A DNA stretch of 64,000 nt from positions 1 to 64,000 of the forward strand of contig CAYPYG010000015.1 in NCBI GenBank assembly GCA_964415175.1, given 5' to 3'. This DNA is from UBA2231 sp964415175 (GTDB lineage Bacteria; Elusimicrobiota; Elusimicrobia; Elusimicrobiales; UBA9959). Shown here one piece after another: positions 56,964 through 64,000 of the stretch (position 1 is the stretch's first letter; each line of letters starts with the position of its first letter). The position numbers were made by a program, and so were the translations under genes. The notes beneath the pieces were generated by a model that was given only the letters and a program-made list of their open reading frames with translations, did no database searches and was not told the origin of the DNA.

Positions 56964-57622
56964 GCGTTCTTCCCCGTAAGCAGCGGCACGAAGGCCACGC
57001 CCCCGGCGTCGTTTATCTCGGTCAGCCGCCCGTCCCTGCGGTAAACCTTCAGCCGCTGCGCGTCCCTGCCTACGGGAGCGATGAGCAGGCCGCCGGGCCT
57101 GAGCTGATCTTCGATGCCGGCCGGCAGGGCTTCCGGCGCGCAGGTGAAGACGATGCGGTCGTAGGGCGCGTGCTCCGGCCAGCCTTTTGAGCCGTCGCCC
57201 AGCAGGCGTTTAACCCCGGCCGCGAACTGAGCCAGCGGCTTCGCCCCGAAATTGTAGAGATGCTCGTTTATCTCGACGGTATATACCTCGGCGCCTATGG
57301 CGGAGAGCAGCGCGGCGCTGTAGCCGGTGCCCGTGCCTATCTCCAGCACCTTCTCCCCTCCCTTTATTTCAGCCAGCTGCGCCATCAGTACCGCGATGTA
57401 AGGCTGGGAGATGGTCTGGCCGTCGAGCACCTGCAGGGCGCAGTCGTCGTGGCAGCGGGTCCAGAGCTCGACGGGGACGAAGCGGTGGCGGGGCAGGGCG
57501 ATGAAAGCGTCCAGCAGGCGGCGGTCGGTTATTCCGCGCGCCTCCAGCTGCTCCTTCGCCATGTGCCTGCGCAGGTAGGCGAAATAGTGCTCCTGCTTTT
57601 CCGCCAGCAGCTTATGGAACAT
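56960..57622 (-). CDS. pcm: Protein-L-isoaspartate O-methyltransferase
   Basis: A 220-residue class I methyltransferase. Motif I is EKVLEIGTGTGYSAALL, and the isoaspartate-recognition region before it reads DGQTISQPYIAVLMAQLAE, diagnostic for PCMT. GGLLIAPVG follows near the C-terminus. It repairs isoaspartyl residues in aged proteins. It overlaps the downstream hydrolase and lies three bases after the CoA-binding protein gene. Confidence 0.94.
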   Translation of the reverse strand: MFHKLLAEKQEHYFAYLRRHMAKEQLEARGITDRRLLDAFIALPRHRFVPVELWTRCHDDCALQVLDGQTISQPYIAVLMAQLAEIKGGEKVLEIGTGTGYSAALLSAIGAEVYTVEINEHLYNFGAKPLAQFAAGVKRLLGDGSKGWPEHAPYDRIVFTCAPEALPAGIEDQLRPGGLLIAPVGRDAQRLKVYRRDGRLTEINDAGGVAFVPLLTGKNA

Positions 57623-57625
57623 GGC

Positions 57626-57997
57626 TCACCATACGCCCTTTGCCACCATGAAGCAGGCCGAGGTCGCCTTTATGCCGTATTCCTTCGCCTTCGCCAGCGC
57701 GGCGTCCGACTCGGAACCCGGCTGCATCCAGACGGCCTTTATGCCCAGCCGGTTGCACTCCTCCACTATTTTTTCCGTGATTTCGGGAGGCACGACGGTG
57801 ATGACCAGTTCCGGCTTCTTTTCCATTTCCGAGAGGGACTTGTGCACCTGTCTGCCCAGGACGAGGCCGCCCTTGGGATTGACCCCTTCTACGGGATAGC
57901 CGGCCTTGAGCATGTCGCGGAAGATGCGGTGGCCGTACTTGGAGGCGTCGTTCGAGACGCCGACTACGGCGATGAGCGAATATTCCCGCGGGTTCAT
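57626..57997 (-). CDS. CoA-binding domain protein (YccU-like)
   Basis: A 123-residue Rossmann-fold protein. The start at ATG 57997, after GGAGAAG, is chosen; the upstream in-frame extension lies in the peptidase gene. Motifs are SLIAVVGVSNDASKYGHRIF, AGYPVEGVNPKGG and AVWMQPGSES, typical of the CoA_binding_2 family related to succinyl-CoA synthetase alpha. The role of such stand-alone proteins is unknown. It overlaps the peptidase stop by four bases. Confidence 0.92.
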   Translation of the reverse strand: MNPREYSLIAVVGVSNDASKYGHRIFRDMLKAGYPVEGVNPKGGLVLGRQVHKSLSEMEKKPELVITVVPPEITEKIVEECNRLGIKAVWMQPGSESDAALAKAKEYGIKATSACFMVAKGVW

Positions 57998-59946
57998 TTC
58001 TTCTTCTCCAGCGCCGCTATGGCCGCGGCGGCGGCTCTTATCATGGGCTCGGGCGATATCGGCCCGCCGACGGCCTGGCGCATCCATTCGCCGGGCGTTA
58101 TCGAGCCCAGGCGGCACATCCGCTCCATCTCGGCGGCCAGACCGTGCTTCTTAAGATGTTCCTCCACCTGGAAGGCGATGATGTGGCCCAGCGGGTAATC
58201 CGGCAGGTACAGCCCGGCGTTTATCATGTGAGAGTATATCGCCAGCAGCGGGCTGCCGGTCATGCCCAGCACCGGCGCGAAGTAGCGGTCCCAGACGCCC
58301 TTGGCTATCTCGGTGACGGCTTCGCGCAGTTCGCCGGGTTCGGCGTCGGCGTTCTTGTACATCCAGCGCCAGACGTTCATATCCACCAGCGCCACGCCGG
58401 CTATCTCCCGGGTGGCCCAGAAATTGTCCAGCGCCGACAGGTGAACGGCCAGCGGGTCCTTGTTCTCCATTCCCAGCATTTCCAGGTCGCGCGACTGGAA
58501 GACGAAGGCGAAACCCTCGGTGAAGGCCGTGTTGGGCACGCCCGAGAGGAGGGTGTGGTCGACCTTGTAGAGAGAGATGACCTGCTCCACGCAGTGCCCC
58601 AGTTCGTGCATGGCGATATTGAAGCCGAGGTAGTTCATGCCGCCCGCCGGCACGCGGGTACGAAGGTGGGCCTTCTGCCCTCTCATGCCGGGTCCCCAGG
58701 CGTGGCCCGCCCCGCGGGCCGGGTCCACTTCTATCCTGGAGCCTATGAAATCGGCCGTCTCACCGTCGAAGCCCAGCTTGCGCAGTATCGCGGGGATGTC
58801 CTTCTCGAAGGCCTCGGCGTCCGGGTAAAGACGGGCGGCGGCCCTGTCCAGTTCCTCCTGGGCCATAGAGGAGCGCGGCTTGAAGCCGTCATACCAGATG
58901 TCGAAGGCCTCGAGGTCCCGCCCGAGGCGCGACTTTATCAGCGCCCCGGCCGCGGCGCCCTCGGGCGCCGTCAGCAGGCCGGTGAACATCTTCTCCACCT
59001 CCGCCTCGGGTATCTCGCGGTCCAGGTGGAAGCGCCTGTCCATCAGCGTCGGCTCCGAAGGATAGAAAGCGTCCTCCCCTCGGCGGGCGCGGAAGATCTC
59101 CAGCATGCGCTCGTAGCGGGCGCCGCCCTCTCCCGGGGCCGGCTTGCCGTCGAGAACGTTGGCGAAAGGCTCCCAGGGGCGGCGGTCGGAATTAACGGCC
59201 TTGGCCGGTATCTCCTGCGAGATTATCCGCTCCATTATCCTCTGGATGACGCGCTGGCGCCCGAGGGCGCCCTCTCCCCCGGCGTAGAGCCCCTTGAGCT
59301 GGTCGCGCAGGCCCCAGTGGGAAATAAGTTTGAGCCCCTTCGGGAACATGGGCCTGCCGTCGGGGTCGACGACGGCGTTCATGTGGATATTGTAGGAGTA
59401 GATGTAGGCGTCCGCCGCCGAGTAGGCCGCGGCTATCCGCTGGTTTATCTCCGGCGGCACCCGGAAAGCGAAGCGCCGCGCCAGGCGGGTGCGCGCCCAC
59501 TCGTCCCGGTCCCAGCCGCTCCCCTTCTCCAGGCATTCCGCCAGCCGGCGCACCGGGAAGTTCAGCAGGACCAGGAACGCCAGTTTCGAGGAGAACAGGT
59601 CCTCGGTCAGGTGGGCCGACGGGGAGAGCGCGGCGAAAAGCCGGTCGGCGGGATGCGGCGCGCCCGTGTCCTCGTCCATTTCGCGGCGCAGGTTCAGCGA
59701 CAGACCGTTGAAGGCGCCGGCGAAAGCTTCCAGCTTGTCCTCGAACCGGGCCAGCAGCGCGTCCAGGTCCGGGCCGGTCATCAGGAAATTGGCGAAGCAG
59801 AGATCCTTGAAGACCTTGGGGCCGCCGTCCTTTTTCGTCCACATGGCTGCGGCCTGGTCCACGCCGGTCTCTATGCGGGCCGCCTCCCCCGGGTATTTCT
59901 TCAGCAGTTTTTCCTTGGTCCTGGCTATGGTCTCGGGTTTGAGCAT
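57994..59946 (-). CDS. Gluzincin-type zinc peptidase (M3-like, HELGH)
   Basis: A 650-residue cytosolic protein without signal peptide. The zinc motif is MHELGHCVEQV (about residues 444-454), with a likely third ligand Glu in TEGFAFVF about 33 residues later. The long helical N-terminal part and the pattern around the active site recall M3/M2/M32 oligopeptidases. It does not fit any one family by eye. It could be a peptidase for small peptides. The stop overlaps the CoA-binding protein start. Confidence 0.75.
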   Translation of the reverse strand: MLKPETIARTKEKLLKKYPGEAARIETGVDQAAAMWTKKDGGPKVFKDLCFANFLMTGPDLDALLARFEDKLEAFAGAFNGLSLNLRREMDEDTGAPHPADRLFAALSPSAHLTEDLFSSKLAFLVLLNFPVRRLAECLEKGSGWDRDEWARTRLARRFAFRVPPEINQRIAAAYSAADAYIYSYNIHMNAVVDPDGRPMFPKGLKLISHWGLRDQLKGLYAGGEGALGRQRVIQRIMERIISQEIPAKAVNSDRRPWEPFANVLDGKPAPGEGGARYERMLEIFRARRGEDAFYPSEPTLMDRRFHLDREIPEAEVEKMFTGLLTAPEGAAAGALIKSRLGRDLEAFDIWYDGFKPRSSMAQEELDRAAARLYPDAEAFEKDIPAILRKLGFDGETADFIGSRIEVDPARGAGHAWGPGMRGQKAHLRTRVPAGGMNYLGFNIAMHELGHCVEQVISLYKVDHTLLSGVPNTAFTEGFAFVFQSRDLEMLGMENKDPLAVHLSALDNFWATREIAGVALVDMNVWRWMYKNADAEPGELREAVTEIAKGVWDRYFAPVLGMTGSPLLAIYSHMINAGLYLPDYPLGHIIAFQVEEHLKKHGLAAEMERMCRLGSITPGEWMRQAVGGPISPEPMIRAAAAAIAALEKKK

Positions 59947-59960
59947 TTCCTCTCCATGGT

Positions 59961-60653
59961 TCAGCGGTCCCGCCAGGCCGCGCCGGCCTCGTATTCGTGG
60001 GAACAGTCGATGAGCGCCAGGCCCCGGTTAACGGAGGCCGGGTCGCTGAAATAGAGCCAGCCTCCGGAATCCGTAACGGCCGCGGCGGGATCCCCGTCGT
60101 GCAGGCGTCCACGCGCGTATGTCACGGAGGCCGAGGGCCCGTGGCCGGGGAGGTCCAGGACCGGTATCGCCGGCAGGTAGTCCGGGACCAGCTCGTCGAG
60201 CGAGGCGGGCCAGCTCCCGCCCTTGTCGGCGAAGAAATCCTGCAGCGCGCGCCGCAGGCGGGCGAGGTCGCGCAGCGCCCGGGCCGAAGCTTCCCTGTCG
60301 CGCATGCGGGTAAGTTCCGCTCCCAGCGCTTCGCCCGCCGCCGCGGGCAGAGCCCGCGGAGTCCCGGCGGCTATGAAGGCGGCGGCGCTGCTTATGGCCA
60401 GCGCCAGCGCTTCGTCGGAGCCTTGCCAGCTGTTCCGCAGTGTTTCCAGGCAAAGGGCCGCTTCGGCCAGTACGGCCGGCGGCTCGCCCGATACGACGGC
60501 GCGGACGGCCGCGGAGGATACGGGGATCGCTGCGGCGCCGGGTGCGGCCTCCGTGGAGAGCGTTACGTCGTTTTCGGAAGGAACGGCGGCCGGCGGCTGC
60601 GGCTCCTGCGCCGTCAGGGGCAGGGCCAGCAGCATCGCCGTCAGATATCCCAT
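59961..60653 (-). CDS. Secreted protein with pilin/GspG-like C-terminal region
   Basis: A 230-residue protein with a signal peptide (MGYLTAMLLALPLTAQEPQP), a low-complexity Ala-rich middle (about 45-115) and a C-terminal part strongly reminiscent of the soluble domain of type IV pilins or GspG. That part reads ALRDLARLRRALQDFFADKG, SWPASLDELVPDYLPAIPVL, then GGWLYFSD and a terminal LIDCSHEYEAGAAW. It lacks the prepilin N-terminal helix with Phe after the cleavage site. It may be a periplasmic pilin-like protein. Its start overlaps the surE stop by 13 bases. Confidence 0.65.
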   Translation of the reverse strand: MGYLTAMLLALPLTAQEPQPPAAVPSENDVTLSTEAAPGAAAIPVSSAAVRAVVSGEPPAVLAEAALCLETLRNSWQGSDEALALAISSAAAFIAAGTPRALPAAAGEALGAELTRMRDREASARALRDLARLRRALQDFFADKGGSWPASLDELVPDYLPAIPVLDLPGHGPSASVTYARGRLHDGDPAAAVTDSGGWLYFSDPASVNRGLALIDCSHEYEAGAAWRDR

Positions 60654-61393
60654 GTCTCCAGCTCGCTGAGGAATTTGTAGTCGGTCAGGTCGAACTGTAT
60701 CGGGGTCACCGAGATATGGCCTTTGTCGATGGCCTCCACGTCGCTGCCGGGCTTGGCGGCGGAAGTGCGGAACTTTCCGGTCATCCAGTAATAGGTCTGG
60801 CCGTGCGGGTCCGTGCGCTTCTGGAACCAGTCGCGGAAGAGTTCGTGGCTCTGGCTGGTGAACTTGACTCCCTTGAGGCGGGTCCGCGGCACGGCCGGCA
60901 CATTGACGTTGAGCAGCGTGCCTTTCGGGAGGCGCTTCTTATTCAGGGCCTGGGCCAGTTTCGCCGCGAAATCGGCCGCGACGGAGAAATCCGGCCTGAC
61001 GAAGGTGTCCAGCGAGATGGCGAAGGACGGTATACCCAGCAGCGCGCCTTCGGTGGCGCCCGACACCGTGCCGGAATAGAGTATGTTCATCCCGGAATTG
61101 GCTCCCAGGTTTATGCCCGAGACCACCAGGTCCGGCTTGCCCTTCATTATGGACTTTATCGCCAGCTTGACGCAGTCGGCCGGCGTGCCGCTGGTGGCGT
61201 AGCCGAAGAACTTCTTGTTGCGGCGCGCCTCGGTCACCCGCAGCGGGTCGGTCAGCGTTATGGCGTGACCGACCGCGCTGCGCTGGGTGTCCGGGGCGAC
61301 CACGGTCACCTCGCCGACGCGCGCGAGCGCGCCGGCGAGGGCGTAGATGCCTTCGGCGTAGATGCCGTCGTCGTTGGTGACCAGTATCCGCAT
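60641..61393 (-). CDS. surE: 5'/3'-nucleotidase SurE
   Basis: A 250-residue phosphatase starting at ATG 61393 (overlap TGATG with the DUF1015 gene). The N-terminus MRILVTNDDGIYAEGIYALA contains the metal-binding Asp pair, and VSGINLGANSGMNILYSGTV carries the conserved Asn and Ser. It removes phosphate from nucleoside monophosphates. The frame continues upstream but only inside the DUF1015 gene. Confidence 0.94.
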   Translation of the reverse strand: MRILVTNDDGIYAEGIYALAGALARVGEVTVVAPDTQRSAVGHAITLTDPLRVTEARRNKKFFGYATSGTPADCVKLAIKSIMKGKPDLVVSGINLGANSGMNILYSGTVSGATEGALLGIPSFAISLDTFVRPDFSVAADFAAKLAQALNKKRLPKGTLLNVNVPAVPRTRLKGVKFTSQSHELFRDWFQKRTDPHGQTYYWMTGKFRTSAAKPGSDVEAIDKGHISVTPIQFDLTDYKFLSELETWDI

Positions 61394-62649
61394 CAGAGCA
61401 GCGGGTTCGAGACCACGCCGTCGGCCAGCTTGGGCTCGAACCAGGTGGACTTGGGCGGCATGACCTGGTTGTCGTCGGCCACCGAGATCAGTTCCTCGGG
61501 CGTGGTCGCGAACAGCGCGAAGGCCGCGGCCATCTCGCCGGAGTTGACCCGCCTCTCGAGTTCCCCCAGCCCGCGTATGCCGCCGACGAAGTCGACGCGG
61601 TCGGACTTGCGGAGGTCCTTGATGCCCAGTATCCGGTCCAGGACCAGGTCGCTGAGCACGCTGACGTCCAGCGCCTTCACCGGGTCCTCTTCGTTCGTCG
61701 GGGTCTTCACCGAGGGCTTGAGCATGTACCACTTGCCGCCCAGGTACATGCCGAACTCGCGGCGGGCGGCCGGCTTGGCCTGGCCGGAGACCTCTTTCAC
61801 CTCGAAGCTCTCCCGGACCTTCGCCAGGAACTGTTCCGGGGTCAGGCCGTTGAGGTCCTTCACGACGCGGTTATAGTCCCAGATCTTCATCTCGTTCACC
61901 GGGAAGGCCGCGGCCAGATAGACATTGTACGGCTCGTCGCCCTTATGCGCCGCGCCGCGCTGCTCCACCATGAATTTCTTCACGCGGCTGGCGGCCGCGC
62001 TGCGGTGATGGCCGTCGGCGATATAGACGGTCTTCTGGCGCTCGGAGGCGTCCGAGATCGCCTTGATGTCCGCGGCGTCGTCGATGAGCCAGAGCGTGTG
62101 TACCACCCCGCCCTGCCCCGTCGCGGAGAACAGCGGCTCTTTGGCCGTGTTCTTCTTTATGACGGCGTCTATCTCGGGGACCTGCTTGTAGGCGATGATG
62201 CCCGGGCCGGTCTGGGCTTTCACGAACTTTATCTGGTTGACGCGGTCGTCCTCTTTGACGGGGCGCGTGAACTCGTGCTTGCGGATGCGGCCGGCGTCGT
62301 AGTCGTCCACGCAGGCGCCGAGCATCAGGCCGGTCTGAACGTGTCCGCCCATCTTCAGGCGGTAGGCGTAGAAGCAGGGCTTCTTTTCGCGCACCAGCAG
62401 GCCGTCCTTCATCATGCGCTCGAAGTTCTCGGCGGCCTTCTTATAGACCGACTCGTCGTGCACGTCGGTGCCGGGCGGCAGGTCTATCTCGGCTTTGGAG
62501 ACGTGCAGGAAACTGTTGGGTTTGCCCTTGGCGAGCTCCCTGGCCTCTTCGGAGTCCAGGACGTCGTAGGGCGGGGCGATGATCTCCTGCGCCTTGCCGG
62601 GCGCGGGGCGTATGCCGTAGATCGGGGAGAAAAGCGGTAGTTTGGCCAT
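61393..62649 (-). CDS. DUF1015 family protein (phosphoserine-linked)
   Basis: A 418-residue cytosolic protein of the DUF1015 family. Hallmarks are the N-terminal IIAPPYDVLDSEEARELA, the middle RIRKHEFTRPVKEDDRVNQI and YIADGHHRSAAASRVKKF. Members often sit next to serA/serC, as here, and may be connected to serine metabolism, but no reaction is established to my knowledge. It follows the serA terminator. Confidence 0.9.
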   Translation of the reverse strand: MAKLPLFSPIYGIRPAPGKAQEIIAPPYDVLDSEEARELAKGKPNSFLHVSKAEIDLPPGTDVHDESVYKKAAENFERMMKDGLLVREKKPCFYAYRLKMGGHVQTGLMLGACVDDYDAGRIRKHEFTRPVKEDDRVNQIKFVKAQTGPGIIAYKQVPEIDAVIKKNTAKEPLFSATGQGGVVHTLWLIDDAADIKAISDASERQKTVYIADGHHRSAAASRVKKFMVEQRGAAHKGDEPYNVYLAAAFPVNEMKIWDYNRVVKDLNGLTPEQFLAKVRESFEVKEVSGQAKPAARREFGMYLGGKWYMLKPSVKTPTNEEDPVKALDVSVLSDLVLDRILGIKDLRKSDRVDFVGGIRGLGELERRVNSGEMAAAFALFATTPEELISVADDNQVMPPKSTWFEPKLADGVVSNPLL

Positions 62650-62669
62650 TATTCTATCCTCGGTGTCTT

Positions 62670-62706
62670 AAAAAGAGGCCCGGGGCCCCCCGCGGGGACC
62701 CGGGCC
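62670..62706 (-). terminator. Intrinsic terminator after serA
   Basis: On the minus strand a long GC stem (GGCCCGGG-T-CCCC with GGGG-G-CCCCGGGCC) is followed by TCTTTTT. It separates serA from the DUF1015 gene. Confidence 0.8.
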
Positions 62707-62719
62707 GGGGCGGCAAGGA

Positions 62720-63670
62720 CTATATCTTGTCGCCGTTGACCGCGTGGGTGCGCTTGCCGCAGAGCAGGTAGTCGGCTATCTGCTCCGCCGCCTGCCGCGC
62801 CACCGTGACCTGCGCGTCCTTGGTGGAGGCGGCGATATGCGGGGTGCAGATCACCTTCTCCATGCCGAAGAAGATGTGCTTCGTCGCCGGTTCCTCGGCG
62901 TAGACGTCCACGGCCAGGCCCGCTATGTGGCCGCTTTCGACCGCCGCCTTCACGTCGGCCTCGACCATGATGCCGCCGCGGGCGCAGTTGATGATGCGCA
63001 CGCCCTTCTTCATCTTGGCTATCGCGTCCTTGTTGAGCATCCCCTTGGTGTTAGGGTTGATCGTGACGTGGTAGGTGATGAAGTCGGACTTGGCGTAGAG
63101 CTCGTCGAGCGTGACCATTTTCACGCCCAGCTCGCGGGCGCGCTCGGTGGTCATGGTCGGGTTGAAGACCAGCACGTGCATCTTGAGCCCCAGCGCGCGG
63201 TCGGCGACGACGCCGCCGATATTGCCGCAGCCGACGACGCCCAGCGTCTTGCCGGTGATCTCGACGCCTTCGAACTTGCTCTTCTCCCACTTGCCGGCGT
63301 GCGTGGACGCGTGGGCCTGCGGGATGTGGCGCGCCAGGGCGAACATCATCGCGATGGCGTGCTCGCCGGTCGAGACGGTGTTGCCGAACGGCGTGTTCAT
63401 GACCAGCACTTTCTTCTCGGTGGCGGCCGGGATGTCGATATTGTCGACGCCGGCGCCGGCGCGGGCCACGGCCTTGAGGTTCTTGGCGTTCTCTATGATC
63501 TCGCGGGTTATCTTGCTGGCCGAGCGGACGATGATGCCGTCGAAGTCCTTGGCGAACTCCTTGAGCTCCTCGGGCTTCATGCCGGTCTTGACCACGGCCT
63601 CTATGCCGCGGTCCTTCAGGGTCTTCTCGCAGAGGGGATCGGCTTTGTCGGCTATAAGTACTTTGCTCAT
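62720..63670 (-). CDS. serA: D-3-phosphoglycerate dehydrogenase (short form)
   Basis: A 316-residue dehydrogenase. The NAD-binding region is LGVVGCGNIGGVVADRALGL. The catalytic Arg is in INCARGGIMVE, Glu in VDVYAEEP and His in CTPHIAAST. It lacks the ACT domain, so feedback control by serine is unlikely. It oxidises 3-phosphoglycerate to 3-phosphohydroxypyruvate, the substrate of the SerC encoded upstream with a four-base overlap. Confidence 0.94.
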   Translation of the reverse strand: MSKVLIADKADPLCEKTLKDRGIEAVVKTGMKPEELKEFAKDFDGIIVRSASKITREIIENAKNLKAVARAGAGVDNIDIPAATEKKVLVMNTPFGNTVSTGEHAIAMMFALARHIPQAHASTHAGKWEKSKFEGVEITGKTLGVVGCGNIGGVVADRALGLKMHVLVFNPTMTTERARELGVKMVTLDELYAKSDFITYHVTINPNTKGMLNKDAIAKMKKGVRIINCARGGIMVEADVKAAVESGHIAGLAVDVYAEEPATKHIFFGMEKVICTPHIAASTKDAQVTVARQAAEQIADYLLCGKRTHAVNGDKI

Positions 63671-64000
63671 TTCACGGTCTCCTTGGAATATTCTTTGGCT
63701 ACCTGCTCATAAGCCCAGTCGAGCCAGGGTATGAGGGCCTCGATGTCGGAGGTCTCGATGGTGGCGCCGCCCCAGACGCGGATGCCGGCGGGCGCCTTGC
63801 CGTAGGAGTTGATGTCGTAGGCGACGCCTTCCTTGCCCAGCATGCCGGTGATCTTCTTGGCGGCCGCGGCCTTGTCCTCGTCGGACAGCTTGAGGAACCA
63901 GTCGGCCTTTATCTTGAAGCAGATCGAGGTGCTGGACCTGGTCTCCTTCTTCTCGGCCAGGAAGTCTATCCAGTCCGACTTCTCCACCCAGCGCTCGAAG
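63667..64000 (-). CDS. serC: Phosphoserine aminotransferase, C-terminal part (runs off right edge)
   Basis: The C-terminal 110 residues of a class V aminotransferase, beginning FERWVEKSDW at the window edge. RSSTSICFKIKADWF and RVWGGATIETSDIEALIPWL match the end of phosphoserine aminotransferases of the Methanosarcina/alphaproteobacterial type. It converts 3-phosphohydroxypyruvate to phosphoserine. The 5' part, including the PLP lysine, lies outside the window. Overlap with serA (ATGA) supports the assignment. Confidence 0.85.
   Translation of the reverse strand, partial: FERWVEKSDWIDFLAEKKETRSSTSICFKIKADWFLKLSDEDKAAAAKKITGMLGKEGVAYDINSYGKAPAGIRVWGGATIETSDIEALIPWLDWAYEQVAKEYSKETVK

Noticed and set aside
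1..64000. tRNA or rRNA genes
   Set aside because: No tRNA-like cloverleaf with a T-loop box or rRNA segment was recognised by eye; a computed scan would be decisive.

Overview
The window is a high-GC, gene-dense bacterial chromosome segment holding 61 protein genes, with no tRNA, rRNA, CRISPR array, phage or recognisable transposase. The mix of an energy-converting group 4 [NiFe] hydrogenase, an FNR-like regulator, a PUFA/polyketide-type megasynthase, a pilin-like secreted protein and a PorV/PorQ-type outer-membrane protein points to an anaerobic or facultative Gram-negative bacterium. Elusimicrobiota or a related lineage is my best guess, but that is inference, since no marker gene was compared.

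Layout: 1-718 (minus) is the N-terminal part of a secreted protein of unknown role. 861-4123 (plus) encodes a small helical protein, a MutL-family ASKHA ATPase and a barrel-sandwich/KOW protein, without any B12 mutase. 4134-9140 is glycosyltransferase / methyltransferase / paralogous glycosyltransferase. 9198-12730 is a four-gene membrane operon of unknown function led by a DUF6754-like protein, closed by a bidirectional terminator. On the minus strand follow a SurA-like isomerase and an MscS channel (12806-14727), then an 11-subunit membrane-bound [NiFe] hydrogenase (14818-24205). Its large subunit keeps all four nickel-ligand cysteines, so this is not respiratory complex I. Upstream of it on the same strand lie an acyl-CoA carboxyltransferase, a phosphopantetheinyl transferase and a 2795-residue KS-AT-KS-ACP-ACP-ACP-KR-DH synthase (24345-35124).

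From 35402 come a metallo-beta-lactamase-fold hydrolase, a small membrane protein, the PorV-like protein, an inositol monophosphatase-like enzyme, a BadF/GlcNAc-kinase-like ATPase, a PTS EIIA-like protein and an APC permease with a UspA-like tail. 42612-51772 is a long plus-strand housekeeping run: def-fmt-PASTA-rpe-response regulator, then rpsP-khpA-trmD-rplS (rimM absent), rnhB-yraN, and a nucleoside-salvage trio (PNP, pyrimidine-nucleoside phosphorylase, upp). An FNR-like regulator and a flippase diverge at about 52.8 kb. The rest (54370-64000, minus) holds an ABC-2 exporter, an alpha/beta hydrolase, pcm, a CoA-binding protein, a zinc peptidase, a pilin-like protein, surE, DUF1015, serA and a partial serC.

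The features I find most worth following are: the megasynthase, whose three near-identical carrier domains carry Thr where the pantetheine-bearing Ser should be; the MutL/KOW and DUF6754 operons as one possible uncharacterised envelope system; and two copies of a large intergenic inverted-repeat element (38961-39142 and 51788-51970) that share a core but have different, internally complementary arms.
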